64,000 bases of DNA. It comes from Promineifilum sp019695075 (lineage in GTDB: Bacteria; Chloroflexota; Anaerolineae; Promineifilales; Promineifilaceae). The position numbers were made by a program, and so were the translations under genes. This document shows, in pieces, positions 1 through 7,534 of this stretch (position 1 is the first letter of the stretch; the number at the start of each line of letters is the position of its first letter). The notes beneath the pieces are model-generated. The model made no database searches. It had not been told where the DNA came from and saw only the letters and a list, made by a program, of their open reading frames with translations. Location of the stretch: the NCBI GenBank assembly GCA_026129185.1, contig JAHCIO010000004.1:62001-126000 (forward strand). Reading direction: 5' to 3'.

Positions 1-1192
1 TGTCGGGATCGAGCAGCAGCCGGAAGAGCGCCGACTTGCCCGCGCCATTTGGCCCCACCAGGCCGACGCGCTCGCCGTGCCAGAGCATCAGGTTGAGATC
101 GCGGAAGAGAGTCCGGCCGTTAGCGAACGTCCTGGCCACGTCGGCCAGCTCCAGTACCTTGTTGCTGCCCCGCCAGCCATTGAGTTCCAGCGTCATCCGC
201 CGCGCGTCGGTCACCTTCTCGACCTTGTCCATGCGGTCGAGCATCTTCTGGCGGCTGCGGGCCTGGCGGATGTGGCGCTCGTTGACGACGAGAGAAGCCC
301 ACAATTCAAAACGAGCGATGGCCGCCTCGATGCGGGCGATCTCCTTCTGCTGGGCGGCATACATTTGTTGCTGGCGCAGGCGGCGCAGTTGTCGTTCGGT
401 CGTGTAGGCGGTGTAGTTGCCGATGTAGGTCGTCAGGCGGCCGTTCTCTAGCTCGGCGATGTGGGTCGCCACCTCGTCGAGCAGATAGCGATCGTGGGAG
501 ATGATGACTACCGTGCCGGGGTAGGCGCGGATGATGCCCTCCAGCGCCCGTTTGGCGGGCAGGTCGAGGTGGTTGTCCGGTTCGTCGAGCAGCAGCAGGC
601 CGGGTTGCTGCACCAGCAGCTTGGCCAGCATGATCAGCTTTTTCTGGCCGCCGCTGAGATGTTCGGTCAGGGTATCCCAGCGGCTCCGGTCGAGGTCGAG
701 GGCGACGAGCGTTTCCTTGACGCGGCTCTCATAGCGCGGGCCGTCGAGCTGGTCGAACTGGTGCAGCAGGCGCTCCTGAGCCTTCAGCGCCTTGCTCAGG
801 GCCGCGGGGTCGCCATAGACCTCTGGCCGGCTCATGCGGTCGGCCAGCGCGTCCAACTCGCGCTCGATGGCCCCCAGCGCCGGCAGGGCGGTCAGGGCCT
901 CCTGTAGCACAGTGTGGCCGGGTGGCAGGCGTGGCTCCTGCTCCAGCCGTCCCCAATCCAGCCCGGAGAGGCGGAAAACGCTGCCGGCATCCGGGCCGCC
1001 GGCGTCCGGGCCGTCGCCGGCCTTGCCCAACTCGGCGGCGACGAGCTTCATCAGCGTCGACTTGCCCGCGCCGTTGGGGCCAACCAGGCCGATGCGCTGG
1101 CCGCGCTGGATCTCCCAGGTCAGGTCGGTGAAGATGGGGCGGCCGGCCAGACTGACCGCGACGTGATCGAGCTTCAGAATAATCTCGGCCAT
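1..1192 (-). CDS. ABC-F family ATP-binding protein (3' end cut by window edge)
   Basis: The gene enters from the left edge and starts at ATG 1192, so 397 residues of a normally 530-640 residue protein are visible. The first ABC domain shows Walker A GPNGAGKS (about residues 38-45), signature LSGGQKK and Walker B LLLLDEP followed by DNHLD. An arginine/glutamine-rich linker follows, then a second Walker A, GPNGAGKS, near the edge. There are no membrane segments. Two cytosolic ABC domains joined by a charged linker define ABC-F proteins, which bind the ribosomal E site and either act as translation factors or protect against ribosome-targeting antibiotics. The visible part does not separate a housekeeping Uup/YheS type from a resistance type. 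The leader contains an intrinsic terminator (see 1211-1243), which suggests conditional expression. Confidence 0.95.
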   Translation of the reverse strand, partial: MAEIILKLDHVAVSLAGRPIFTDLTWEIQRGQRIGLVGPNGAGKSTLMKLVAAELGKAGDGPDAGGPDAGSVFRLSGLDWGRLEQEPRLPPGHTVLQEALTALPALGAIERELDALADRMSRPEVYGDPAALSKALKAQERLLHQFDQLDGPRYESRVKETLVALDLDRSRWDTLTEHLSGGQKKLIMLAKLLVQQPGLLLLDEPDNHLDLPAKRALEGIIRAYPGTVVIISHDRYLLDEVATHIAELENGRLTTYIGNYTAYTTERQLRRLRQQQMYAAQQKEIARIEAAIARFELWASLVVNERHIRQARSRQKMLDRMDKVEKVTDARRMTLELNGWRGSNKVLELADVARTFANGRTLFRDLNLMLWHGERVGLVGPNGAGKSALFRLLLDPD

Positions 1193-1202
1193 CGGAACTC
1201 AC

Positions 1203-1262
1203 TCACTCCAGAAAACGAAAAAGCCGGGGTGTGCGCCCCGGCTCGATTCGACATTCTCGCAT
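1203..1262 (-). other. Possible 19-codon leader peptide ORF upstream of the ABC-F gene
   Basis: ATG at 1262 opens a 19-codon reading frame (beginning MRECRIEP) that ends in TGA at 1205-1203, ten bases before the ABC-F start codon. It reads straight through the terminator hairpin, so a translating ribosome would melt the hairpin. I see no convincing Shine-Dalgarno sequence in front of it. A second frame starting 8 bases later (ATG at 1254) also crosses the hairpin. Treat it as a candidate regulatory uORF, not a proven gene. Confidence 0.3.
1211..1243 (-). terminator. Intrinsic terminator in the ABC-F leader (attenuator candidate)
   Basis: Read on the minus strand, an 8-bp GC-rich stem (AGCCGGGG / CCCCGGCT, loop CGCACA) is followed by TTTTTCGTTTTC. 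It lies 30 bases upstream of the ABC-F start. The neighbour to the right (1452) is transcribed in the opposite direction, so no gene ends here and the hairpin can only act on transcripts heading into the ABC-F gene. That placement is typical of transcription attenuators known for antibiotic-responsive ABC-F genes; the inducer is unknown. Confidence 0.7.
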
Positions 1263-1423
1263 CAACTTGACATAAGAATCAGTCACCAGGCGCAATACGA
1301 CAAGGCGACCCCGTGATGGACACCAGGCGGCGCGACGGCCCCGGCTGATTCGTGTAGCCAATAGTGACGAACATAAACACGAGCTTATCTCAAGAAGCGT
1401 CAACAGGCAAGTTGCGCCAACGG

Positions 1424-1432
1424 TGCTATACT
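1424..1432 (+). promoter_or_regulatory. Extended -10 promoter candidate for the lipoprotein gene
   Basis: TGC followed directly by TATACT is an extended -10 element. It sits about 20 bases before ATG 1452, with a GGAGG ribosome binding site at 1441-1445. No clear -35 hexamer is present. Similar TGn-TATAMT-type elements recur before other genes in this window. Confidence 0.45.
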
Positions 1433-1451
1433 GCCCGCCTGGAGGCACATC

Positions 1452-2798
1452 ATGAACCGCATCGGCCGCCTGGCTGCACTCCTGCTACCCACACTTCTCC
1501 TGCTCGCCGCCTGCGATCTGCTGGACGGCACACCGGCCGCCTATCCGGTGGCGACGGTCGCGCCGACGGCGTCGACGCAAACGCTGGGGCCGACGCCAGC
1601 CGCAGCCACCAGCGTCCCGGCGCAATCGCCCGAAGCGCCGCTTGGCCCGTTGCGCCTCTGGCTGCCGGCCGAGATCGGCGCGCGAACGCCGGAGGGCGGG
1701 CAGGAATTAGCCGACCAGGTTCAGGCGTTCGCGGCCAGCCAGTCGCTAGAGGTTCTGGTAGAGCAGAAGCCGGTTGAAGGGGCGGGCGGCATCCTCAGCT
1801 ACCTGCGCACCGGCGCGACTGTTGCCCCGTCTGTCCTGCCCGACGTTATCGCCCTGCCCGCGGTTCTACTGACCGACCCGGCCGTCCGCCAGATGGTGCA
1901 GCCTTTGGACGGCCTGATCGACATGGCTGTGCTCGACGGGGACGGGTCTGAGACCGGCCCCTACGCCGCCGCCGCGGCGCAGGTGGTCAGCGACGGGCGT
2001 TTCTACGGCGTGCCCTTCGTCAGCGCGGGACTAACCCACCTGGTCTACAACCGCGCCAGCTTGCCCGACGTCATCCCCCTGGACTGGACGGCCTTCATCA
2101 GCGACACCAACCATACCCTGGTGCTGCCGGCCGACAGCCGCGACGGAGCGCTGTTCGGTTTGCAGTTCTATCTGGCCGAGGGGGGTACGCTGGTCAACGA
2201 AAACGGGCAGCCCGACTTACAGGCCGAACCATTGGCGCGGGCGTTGCGTCAGATCGCCATCCGTCCGGAGAACTTGTTGCAAAGCCGCCAGCTCAAGACG
2301 CTCGACGAGGCCTGGCAGTACTATCAGGTCGGGCAGAGCGGTTTCCTGTGGGTGCGCGCCGACTACTACCTGGGCCGCCGCGCCGAGGCGAGCGCCGCTC
2401 CCGGCGCGCCGGAGCCAGGCACTTCGCGCGTGCCCGGCCCCGGCGGCCCGCTGACGCCGCTGACGACGACGTGGGTTTGGGCCATCACCACGGCCGACCC
2501 GGCGCGACAGGGGCCGGCGGCCGACCTTATCCGCACGCTGACCGCGCCGGGGGCTTTGGCAGGCTGGGCGGAGCGCAGCCAACTGCTGCCGGCGCAGCGC
2601 GAGGCAATGGCGCTGTTGGCGGCCGAGTCGGAGTACTATCGCTTTGCCGGGGAGGAGTTGGAGCGGGCCGCGGCCATGCCCATCAGCGAGTCGAGCCGGC
2701 AGTTGGCGGCCATCGGCGACGCGGTCTTTCAGGTGTTGACGACGGATCAGTCGCCGGAGGCTATCGCCGAAGCGACGGTGCTCAGCTTACGGCAGTAG
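1452..2798 (+). CDS. Extracellular solute-binding lipoprotein (family 1 type)
   Basis: This 448-residue protein starts with a short basic region and a hydrophobic stretch ending in the lipobox LLAAC, so Cys21 would be lipidated and the protein anchored outside the membrane. A Pro/Thr/Ala-rich spacer covers about residues 27-65. The rest resembles sugar- or polyamine-type ABC solute-binding proteins (for example LWLPAEIG, then a long run including DVIALPAVLL and a two-lobed pattern). GGAGG at 1441-1445 fixes the start. No permease or ATPase genes adjoin it, so it may serve a transporter encoded elsewhere, possibly sharing the orphan ATPase at 54716. The ligand cannot be told from sequence. The stop codon lies at the edge of a short tandem repeat. 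Confidence 0.85.
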   Translation: MNRIGRLAALLLPTLLLLAACDLLDGTPAAYPVATVAPTASTQTLGPTPAAATSVPAQSPEAPLGPLRLWLPAEIGARTPEGGQELADQVQAFAASQSLEVLVEQKPVEGAGGILSYLRTGATVAPSVLPDVIALPAVLLTDPAVRQMVQPLDGLIDMAVLDGDGSETGPYAAAAAQVVSDGRFYGVPFVSAGLTHLVYNRASLPDVIPLDWTAFISDTNHTLVLPADSRDGALFGLQFYLAEGGTLVNENGQPDLQAEPLARALRQIAIRPENLLQSRQLKTLDEAWQYYQVGQSGFLWVRADYYLGRRAEASAAPGAPEPGTSRVPGPGGPLTPLTTTWVWAITTADPARQGPAADLIRTLTAPGALAGWAERSQLLPAQREAMALLAAESEYYRFAGEELERAAAMPISESSRQLAAIGDAVFQVLTTDQSPEAIAEATVLSLRQ

Positions 2799-2847
2799 GC
2801 GGCGAGGATCGCCTAGGGGCGAGGAGCGCCTAGGCGGCGAGGATCAC
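2796..2847. repeat. Three short tandem units between convergent genes
   Basis: Three imperfect 17-18 bp units beginning TAGGCGGCGAGG or TAGGGGCGAGG lie head to tail. The first unit supplies the TAG stop of the lipoprotein gene and the third, read in reverse, supplies the TAG stop and last codons of the protease gene. Confidence 0.7.
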
Positions 2848-3387
2848 CGAGGCCGTCAGCATCGTCGCCACTTCATCGGCGGCGGCGGCCACGGCCGGCG
2901 ACAGCCCCTCGCCGAAGGGGAACTCGGCCGGCCAAGACGCGGGTTGCCAACCCGCGCTACAGGAGGACGCAGGTTCGATGCCCAGCACGCGGACGACCGC
3001 GCCCGTTTCGGCGGTCAAGTAGTCGGCCAGCATTTCCAGCGACAGGGCGTGGGTGCTGCCGCCGCGGCCGTCGGCCTCGGCCGGCAGCAGCCAGACGATC
3101 TCGCCCGGCGCGCCGCCGCCACGGGCGGCATCGAGGAAAAGGATGGCGTCGGGCCGGAAACGGACGACGGGGCCGAGGATGTTCTCCGGGGCGTGGCCGG
3201 CGTCGAGGATGAGCAAGGCATCGGCGACCAGCCGCGCGGCCAGCTGCCGGGCCAGGGCCGAGCCAACGCCGTCATCGCCGCGCAGCGCTTGCCCGACGCC
3301 GATGATGGCCAGGCGGGGCGGCGGCCTGTCAGGCGGCGGACTCAGGAACTGCGCCAGACTCTGTTGCCAGGTCATCATATGCCCCAT
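2830..3387 (-). CDS. hycI: [NiFe]-hydrogenase maturation protease, HycI/HyaD family
   Basis: This 185-residue endopeptidase would remove the C-terminal tail of the hydrogenase large subunit encoded at 4858-6096 after nickel insertion. Family hallmarks are present: GVGQALRGDDGVG near residues 31-43 with the first metal-binding acidic residue, DAGHAPEN, HALSLEMLADYL with the conserved His, and LGIEP. It is the last gene of the hydrogenase operon. The segment between LGIEP and EFPFGEGLSP is lengthened by about 14 residues that are encoded by a CGCGGGTT palindrome (2938-2956), inserted in frame. The start is uncertain: ATG 3387 and ATG 3375 (MTWQQ) are both possible. Confidence 0.92.
   Translation of the reverse strand: MGHMMTWQQSLAQFLSPPPDRPPPRLAIIGVGQALRGDDGVGSALARQLAARLVADALLILDAGHAPENILGPVVRFRPDAILFLDAARGGGAPGEIVWLLPAEADGRGGSTHALSLEMLADYLTAETGAVVRVLGIEPASSCSAGWQPASWPAEFPFGEGLSPAVAAAADEVATMLTASVILAA
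2938..2956. repeat. CGCGGGTT palindrome inserted in frame in the protease gene
   Basis: A 19-bp near-perfect palindrome with arms CGCGGGTTG and CAACCCGCG lies inside the coding frame of the maturation protease and encodes part of the unusual SAGWQPAS stretch. It belongs to a different sequence type from the other palindromes here. Confidence 0.7.
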
Positions 3388-3445
3388 CGAGGCGGGCGGT
3401 AGGGGCGGGTCTTAGACCCGCCCCTACGATGTTGCCAGGTCATCA
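3362..3445. repeat. Family A palindrome flanked by 16-bp direct repeats
   Basis: A complete 29-bp copy of the GTAGGGGCGGGTCT palindrome (3399-3427) is bracketed by exact 16-bp direct repeats at 3362-3377 and 3430-3445. The left direct repeat carries the translation start region of the protease gene; the right one is a displaced duplicate with its own ATG that runs into a stop after 22 codons. The arrangement resembles a target duplication but could also arise by slippage. Confidence 0.75.
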
Positions 3446-3456
3446 CGTGCCGAGCG

Positions 3457-3499
3457 GTAGGGGCGGGTCTCAGACCCGCCCCTACAGACCCGCCCCTAC
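3457..3499. repeat. Family A palindrome, one and a half copies
   Basis: A full 29-bp copy (arms GTAGGGGCGGGTCT and its complement) at 3457-3485 is followed by a half copy ending at 3499. Read on the minus strand, it encodes the last residues (VGAGL) and the TAG stop of the ferredoxin gene. Confidence 0.85.
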
Positions 3500-3880
3500 G
3501 ATGTCAAGGCGAGCGATATCCTCCGGCCGGCCGTAGGTGACCACAAAGTCGTCGCGGTCGCCACTGGCCAGCTCCCACTCCTCGTCGTCGAGGGTGATGC
3601 AGTTGAAGCGGCAGTTGAAGGCGCACTGGCCGCAGTAGGTGCAGCGATCGGCGTGGTAGCGAAAGACGAACCGCTTGTTGGCCTTATCGAGGGTGAAGAA
3701 GTCGATCGCCTCGGCCGGGCAGTCTTTCACGCACAGATTGCAGCCGGTGCAGCCCTCGGCCGTCCAGTGGAGCTTGCCGCGATAGTTCTGCGGCGCGGGC
3801 CGCTTCTCGAAGGGGTAACGCTCGGTCACCGGGCGGCGGAAGGCCGACCGGGCCAGGTCTTTGAACAGGCCGATTCTCAT
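3482..3880 (-). CDS. NuoI/MbhN-type 2x[4Fe-4S] ferredoxin subunit of the hydrogenase
   Basis: This 132-residue protein carries two cluster motifs, CTGCNLCVKDCP and CTYCGQCAFNC, the arrangement of NuoI, EchF and MbhN. It passes electrons between soluble ferredoxin and the NuoB-like subunit in the peripheral arm. The start at 3880 overlaps the NuoH-like stop as ATGA, indicating translational coupling. A longer in-frame start exists upstream but would run inside the preceding gene. The final residues and stop codon come from a family A palindrome, so the natural C-terminus has been rewritten. Confidence 0.93.
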   Translation of the reverse strand: MRIGLFKDLARSAFRRPVTERYPFEKRPAPQNYRGKLHWTAEGCTGCNLCVKDCPAEAIDFFTLDKANKRFVFRYHADRCTYCGQCAFNCRFNCITLDDEEWELASGDRDDFVVTYGRPEDIARLDIVGAGL

Positions 3881-4827
3881 CTTAGCACCCGGTAGAGGAT
3901 GAGCAGTAGCCACTGGGCCAGTACGAGGACAGACCCAATGCGCCACCACAGGTTGACCGTCTGATCGATGCGCAGACGGGCCAGAAGTGTCTGGAGCACG
4001 ACGATGACCACCAGCAGGCCGATTGTCTTGAGCGTGAAGAGCACGGCCGCCAGCGGCCCGCTGCCGACGCCGCCCAGGTAGAGCGCCGTCACCAGCGTCA
4101 GGCCGACGACCAGTTCTACCGCGCGGGCCAGCGAGAACAGCGCCAAACCGCGCCCGCTGTACTCCGTCAGCGCCCCGGCGACGATCTCCGTCTCCGCCTC
4201 CGGCGCGTCGAAGGGTGGCAATTCCAACTTGCCCATCAGCCCGACGAGGGCGACGACGAAGGTGATCGGCAGCGTCAGCAAATGACTAACGGGAGCGTTG
4301 GCCGCGGCCGTGGCCAGTTCGCTGATCTGCCAACTGCTCGGCTGCCCGGCCAGCATCAGGGCCACCGACGGGGTGAGCAGCGCCAGAATGAACGGCGCTT
4401 CATAGGCGAACATCTGCGTGAAGACGCGCAGCGCCCCGGCCAGCGAGAAGCGGTCGCGCGTCTGCGCCCCGGCCAGGCCGATGCACATCGTCAGCAGGCT
4501 CATGAGGTAGAGGGTGACGATGAGGTCGCCGGGGAAGCTGAAGACCGGGGCCAGGCCGAACAGGGGCACGTAGAGCGCTGCCGTCAGCGCTCCGGCCAGG
4601 GCCAGCATGGGCAGGAAGGCGAAGAGCACGGGGCTGCTGCCCTGTGGGCTAATCTCCTCCTTGCCCAGGAGCTTCATGGCGTCGGCGAAGGGCTGGAACC
4701 AGCGCGGCCCCAGCCGGTTCTGGAAGCGGGCCAGCAGCTTGCGGTCGGCCCACTGATAGAGCAGCCCGGCCCCAATGAGGCCCAGCCCGGCCGGGAAGAA
4801 GAGCAGGTTGAACAGGTCTAGTGCCAT
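3877..4827 (-). CDS. NuoH/EchB/MbhM-like membrane subunit
   Basis: This 316-residue, strongly hydrophobic protein has about eight membrane helices and complex I subunit H features: GPRWFQPFADAMKLLGKEE near residues 40-58, then FAYEAPFILALL and PPFDAPEAETEIVAG, which holds the acidic quinone-loop/proton-path residues. In hydrogenases of this class it anchors the catalytic arm to the antiporter-like subunits. It lies between the large subunit (31-bp gap made of tandem repeats) and the ferredoxin (4-bp overlap). Confidence 0.95.
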   Translation of the reverse strand: MALDLFNLLFFPAGLGLIGAGLLYQWADRKLLARFQNRLGPRWFQPFADAMKLLGKEEISPQGSSPVLFAFLPMLALAGALTAALYVPLFGLAPVFSFPGDLIVTLYLMSLLTMCIGLAGAQTRDRFSLAGALRVFTQMFAYEAPFILALLTPSVALMLAGQPSSWQISELATAAANAPVSHLLTLPITFVVALVGLMGKLELPPFDAPEAETEIVAGALTEYSGRGLALFSLARAVELVVGLTLVTALYLGGVGSGPLAAVLFTLKTIGLLVVIVVLQTLLARLRIDQTVNLWWRIGSVLVLAQWLLLILYRVLR

Positions 4828-4828
4828 T

Positions 4829-4893
4829 TTCAGTTGCCAGTTGCCAGTTGCCAGTGGTCAGTAGGTCAGTAGGTCAGTAGGTCGGTGATCAGT
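4829..4893. repeat. CAGTTGC / GGTCAGTA tandem repeat tract
   Basis: Repeats of CAGTTGC (three units) are followed by GGTCAGTA (three units) and diverged copies. The tract separates the NuoH-like gene from the large subunit gene and also encodes the last dozen residues and the TGA stop of the large subunit. Confidence 0.85.
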
Positions 4894-6096
4894 GTCCAGG
4901 TTCAGTTGCCTTCGGTAGTAGTTGATGCCATAGCGCCGCAGGTCGGCCCACGACCAGGCCTGGCCCTCGGCCCGGCCGGCGCGGCGCACGCTGACGGCGC
5001 GATCGTTGCAGGAGAAGCATGGGTCGATGCCTACGAGGATCATGGGCACGTCGGCCAGGTTGTGGCCGACGGTCTGCGTCAGCACCGAACCCATGTTGCA
5101 CAGCGTCGGCGTGCGCACCTTCACCCGGTCGGGCTGCTCGCCGCCGGTGCTGCGGATGTAGTAGAACAGCTCGCCGCGCGGCGCTTCGACGCGGCTGATG
5201 ACCTCGCCGGGCTTCAGCTTGCGTGGCATGCGCTTGGCGGTCAGCTCGCCGGCGGGCATGCCGGCCAGCAGTTCGCGAATGAGGCGGTAGCAGTCGAGCA
5301 TCTCGTCGATGCGGACGAGGAAGCGCGCCTCCAGGTCGCCGGCCCCCAGCAGTTGAATTTGCGCCGGGAACTCGTTGTAGGCGATGTAGGGCGCATCGAC
5401 GCGCACGTCGCGGGCCACGCCGGAAGCGCGCGCCGTTGGCCCGACGACGCCGAGTTGCAGCGCTTCCTCGCGCGTCATCGTGCCGACGTTGCGCGTGCGC
5501 TGCAAGAAGAAGGCATCCTGGCTGACGACCTCGCGGTAGTGGCGCGTGCGTTCCTCCAAGAAGTCGATGCCCTTGAGGATGGCCGCGGCCGCTTCATCAG
5601 TCAGGTCAAACTTAACGCCGCCGAGGATGTTGGCTGAGTAGTGGACGCGGTTGCCGCTGATCGTCTCCAGCAAATCCATGACTGTCTCGCGGTCGCGCCA
5701 GGTGTACATGAACAGCGAGTCGAAGCCGGCGTCGTGGGCGGCCACGCCCAGCCAGAGCATGTGGCTGTGGATGCGCTCCAGTTCGGCGATGACCTCGCGG
5801 ATGGCCTGGGCGCGGCCGGGCACTTCCACCTCGGCCATCTGCTCCACGCCGATGACGTAGGCGGTGCTGTGGATGTGGGAGCAGATGCCGCAGATGCGCT
5901 CCAGCAGATAGAGGCTCTGCGTCCAGTTGCGCCCCTCGGCCCCCTTCTCGATACCGCGGTGGGCGTAGCCCAGGCGCACCGTCGCGTCGATGACGGTTTC
6001 GCCCTCGACGGTGAACTCGAAGTGGCCCGGCTCCTTCAGCGCGGGGTGCTGCGGCCCAATGGGAATAACAAAGCGATCGGTGGTGGAGGCGTTCAT
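4858..6096 (-). CDS. Group 4 [NiFe]-hydrogenase large subunit (NuoD-like)
   Basis: This 412-residue protein is the catalytic subunit. All four nickel ligands are present: Cys69 and Cys72 in RICGICSHIH, and Cys360 and Cys363 in DPCFSCNDR. Complex I NuoD proteins lack these cysteines, so this is a hydrogenase. As in HycE-type enzymes the maturation protease should cut after Arg366, releasing a 46-residue tail; the tail's last dozen residues are encoded by a tandem repeat. The ATG overlaps the NuoC-like stop by four bases. Other sections (GPQHPALKEPGHF, GYAHRGIEKGAEG) are typical of the family. Subgroup (Mbh, Ech or 4g-like) cannot be fixed by eye. Confidence 0.95.
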   Translation of the reverse strand: MNASTTDRFVIPIGPQHPALKEPGHFEFTVEGETVIDATVRLGYAHRGIEKGAEGRNWTQSLYLLERICGICSHIHSTAYVIGVEQMAEVEVPGRAQAIREVIAELERIHSHMLWLGVAAHDAGFDSLFMYTWRDRETVMDLLETISGNRVHYSANILGGVKFDLTDEAAAAILKGIDFLEERTRHYREVVSQDAFFLQRTRNVGTMTREEALQLGVVGPTARASGVARDVRVDAPYIAYNEFPAQIQLLGAGDLEARFLVRIDEMLDCYRLIRELLAGMPAGELTAKRMPRKLKPGEVISRVEAPRGELFYYIRSTGGEQPDRVKVRTPTLCNMGSVLTQTVGHNLADVPMILVGIDPCFSCNDRAVSVRRAGRAEGQAWSWADLRRYGINYYRRQLNLDTDHRPTDLLTY

Positions 6097-6578
6097 GACC
6101 CACCCTGTTCCTTGTCATTAAACTGCTCTAGTTGGAAGTCCTTGCGCAGCGGGTAGACGCCGTCGGGCCAGTCGTCGGGCAGGAAGAGCCGCCCGCGCGC
6201 CGGCGCGCCGACGATGGCCACGCCCAGCACTTCGCTAAGCTCCTGCTCGTAGATCGCCGCCAGCGGGATCAGCGGCCGGATGGTCGGCACTTCGGCGGCG
6301 TCGCGCGGCACGACCACGCGCAGGGTAAGGACGGCCGCGCCTTCGGCGAAGTGGTAGAGCACGTGCAACTCGCCCGTGGCCACGCCGGGGTCAAGCCCGG
6401 TGATAGCCGCCAGATAGCCCCACTCGTCCTCAACCAGCGTGGCCACAACCGGCAGCAGGTCATCGGCCGTCAGCCAGATATCGAGCCGGTTGCCGGCCGG
6501 ACGCCCGGTCTTGTCCGGCTTCATCCACGGCTCCAGCAGCGCCTCAACGCGCTGCAAGGGCTTCTGCGTAAGCGTCAT
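6093..6578 (-). CDS. NuoC/EchD-like hydrogenase subunit
   Basis: The 161-residue protein shows the NuoC-family C-terminal signature YPLRKDFQLEQF and the central LGVAIVGAP region that precedes it (ELSEVLGV). NuoC-like proteins bind the large subunit in the peripheral arm. I place the start at ATG 6578 (MTLTQKPLQ). An in-frame extension to 6656 would only encode a Trp/Gln/Arg-rich stretch overlapping the repetitive tail of the previous gene. The first 35 bases overlap the NuoB-like gene, and the stop overlaps the large-subunit start. Confidence 0.9.
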   Translation of the reverse strand: MTLTQKPLQRVEALLEPWMKPDKTGRPAGNRLDIWLTADDLLPVVATLVEDEWGYLAAITGLDPGVATGELHVLYHFAEGAAVLTLRVVVPRDAAEVPTIRPLIPLAAIYEQELSEVLGVAIVGAPARGRLFLPDDWPDGVYPLRKDFQLEQFNDKEQGGS

Positions 6579-7155
6579 CGCCCACCTCCTCCTCAGCCGC
6601 AACGGCTGCGTCGCCGACGTCTGCGTCGCCCACGGCTGCGTCGCCCACGGCCTCAACCAGCAGCCGGTCGATTTCCGCGGCGCGGTCGGGCTGCAACTTC
6701 TTTAGTAGGATGGCCACGCCGTTGATGATCGCCTCCGGCCGCGGCGCGCAGCCGGGGACGTAGACATCGACGGGGATGACCTCATCGACGCCGCCGAGGA
6801 TGTTGTAGCAGCCGCGGAAGACCCCGCCGGAGATGCTGCACGCGCCCACGGCGACGACGAACTTCGGCTCCGGCATCTGCTCGTAGATGCGCCGCAGCCG
6901 GTCGCGTGATTGGCGCGTCACCGGGCCGGTGCAGACGAGCACGTCGGCGTGGCGCGGGCTGCCCTGTAGCTTGATGCCCAGGCGCTCCAGGTCATAGCGC
7001 GGCGTCAGGGTGGCCAGAATCTCGATGTCGCAGCCGTTGCACGAGCCGCTGTTGTAGTGTACCAACCAGGGCGAGTTGGCCAGCGACCAGTTGCGGATGC
7101 GATCCAGGACGGTTCGCCAGCGGGGCGGCAATTCGGTGAACGTTCCGATGTCCAT
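6544..7155 (-). CDS. NuoB-like [NiFe]-hydrogenase small subunit
   Basis: The 203-residue protein binds the proximal [4Fe-4S] cluster next to the active site. Ligands are visible in SCNGCDIE, GACSISGG and PGCAPRP, the NuoB/group 4 small-subunit pattern. Residues after about 165 are an acidic, Ala-rich tail with repeated VGDA units, encoded by tandem 15-bp repeats around 6600-6660. Such a tail is not part of the usual fold. The gene is 24 bases downstream of the NuoA-like gene. Confidence 0.95.
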   Translation of the reverse strand: MDIGTFTELPPRWRTVLDRIRNWSLANSPWLVHYNSGSCNGCDIEILATLTPRYDLERLGIKLQGSPRHADVLVCTGPVTRQSRDRLRRIYEQMPEPKFVVAVGACSISGGVFRGCYNILGGVDEVIPVDVYVPGCAPRPEAIINGVAILLKKLQPDRAAEIDRLLVEAVGDAAVGDADVGDAAVAAEEEVGDDAYAEALAAR

Positions 7156-7179
7156 AGCGTGCCTGTTTCCTCAGAACTC

Positions 7180-7518
7180 TCAACTCAGCAGCAAAATGAC
7201 CAGCACCAGCGCCAGCCCGCCCAGGTAGAAGAGCAGCGCCGTGCCGAAGCCGGCTCCCACGACCGCGCCGCCGATCAGCCCGGCCGTGGCCAGCACCAGC
7301 GCGCCCAGATGGAGCACGGCAAAGAACAGGGCGACGACGAAGAAGCGCCGGTAGCCGGGCGCGGCCTTGGTCGTGGCCGCCTCTTCGCCGCCGGCGTAGA
7401 GCACCTCGGCCGCCTGGCGATGGCCGGCCGGAGCCATCAGCCGCCCGAAGAGGAACAACAGGGCCACCAGGCCGATGTAGGCCAACAGGGCAATGGGTGG
7501 GGATAGGAGTGCATTCAT
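7180..7518 (-). CDS. Degenerate NuoA-like membrane subunit
   Basis: This 112-residue protein has three predicted membrane helices and the NuoA layout: a first helix, then a loop EVLYAGGEE where NuoA has its YECG motif, then RRFFVVALFFAVLHLGALVLATA aligned to the second helix. The acidic FDVE motif of genuine NuoA is absent (LHLG instead). NuoA homologues are normally found in complex I rather than in Ech or Mbh hydrogenases, so its place inside a hydrogenase operon is notable. The assignment rests on position, length and helix pattern rather than strong identity. Confidence 0.7.
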   Translation of the reverse strand: MNALLSPPIALLAYIGLVALLFLFGRLMAPAGHRQAAEVLYAGGEEAATTKAAPGYRRFFVVALFFAVLHLGALVLATAGLIGGAVVGAGFGTALLFYLGGLALVLVILLLS

Positions 7519-7534
7519 AGGGCTTAGTTACACC

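Noticed and set aside
1203..1448. 81-codon minus-strand ORF upstream of the ABC-F gene as a normal protein
   Set aside because: It overlaps the divergent promoter and the terminator and shows no domain; only its short 3' part is kept as a possible leader ORF.
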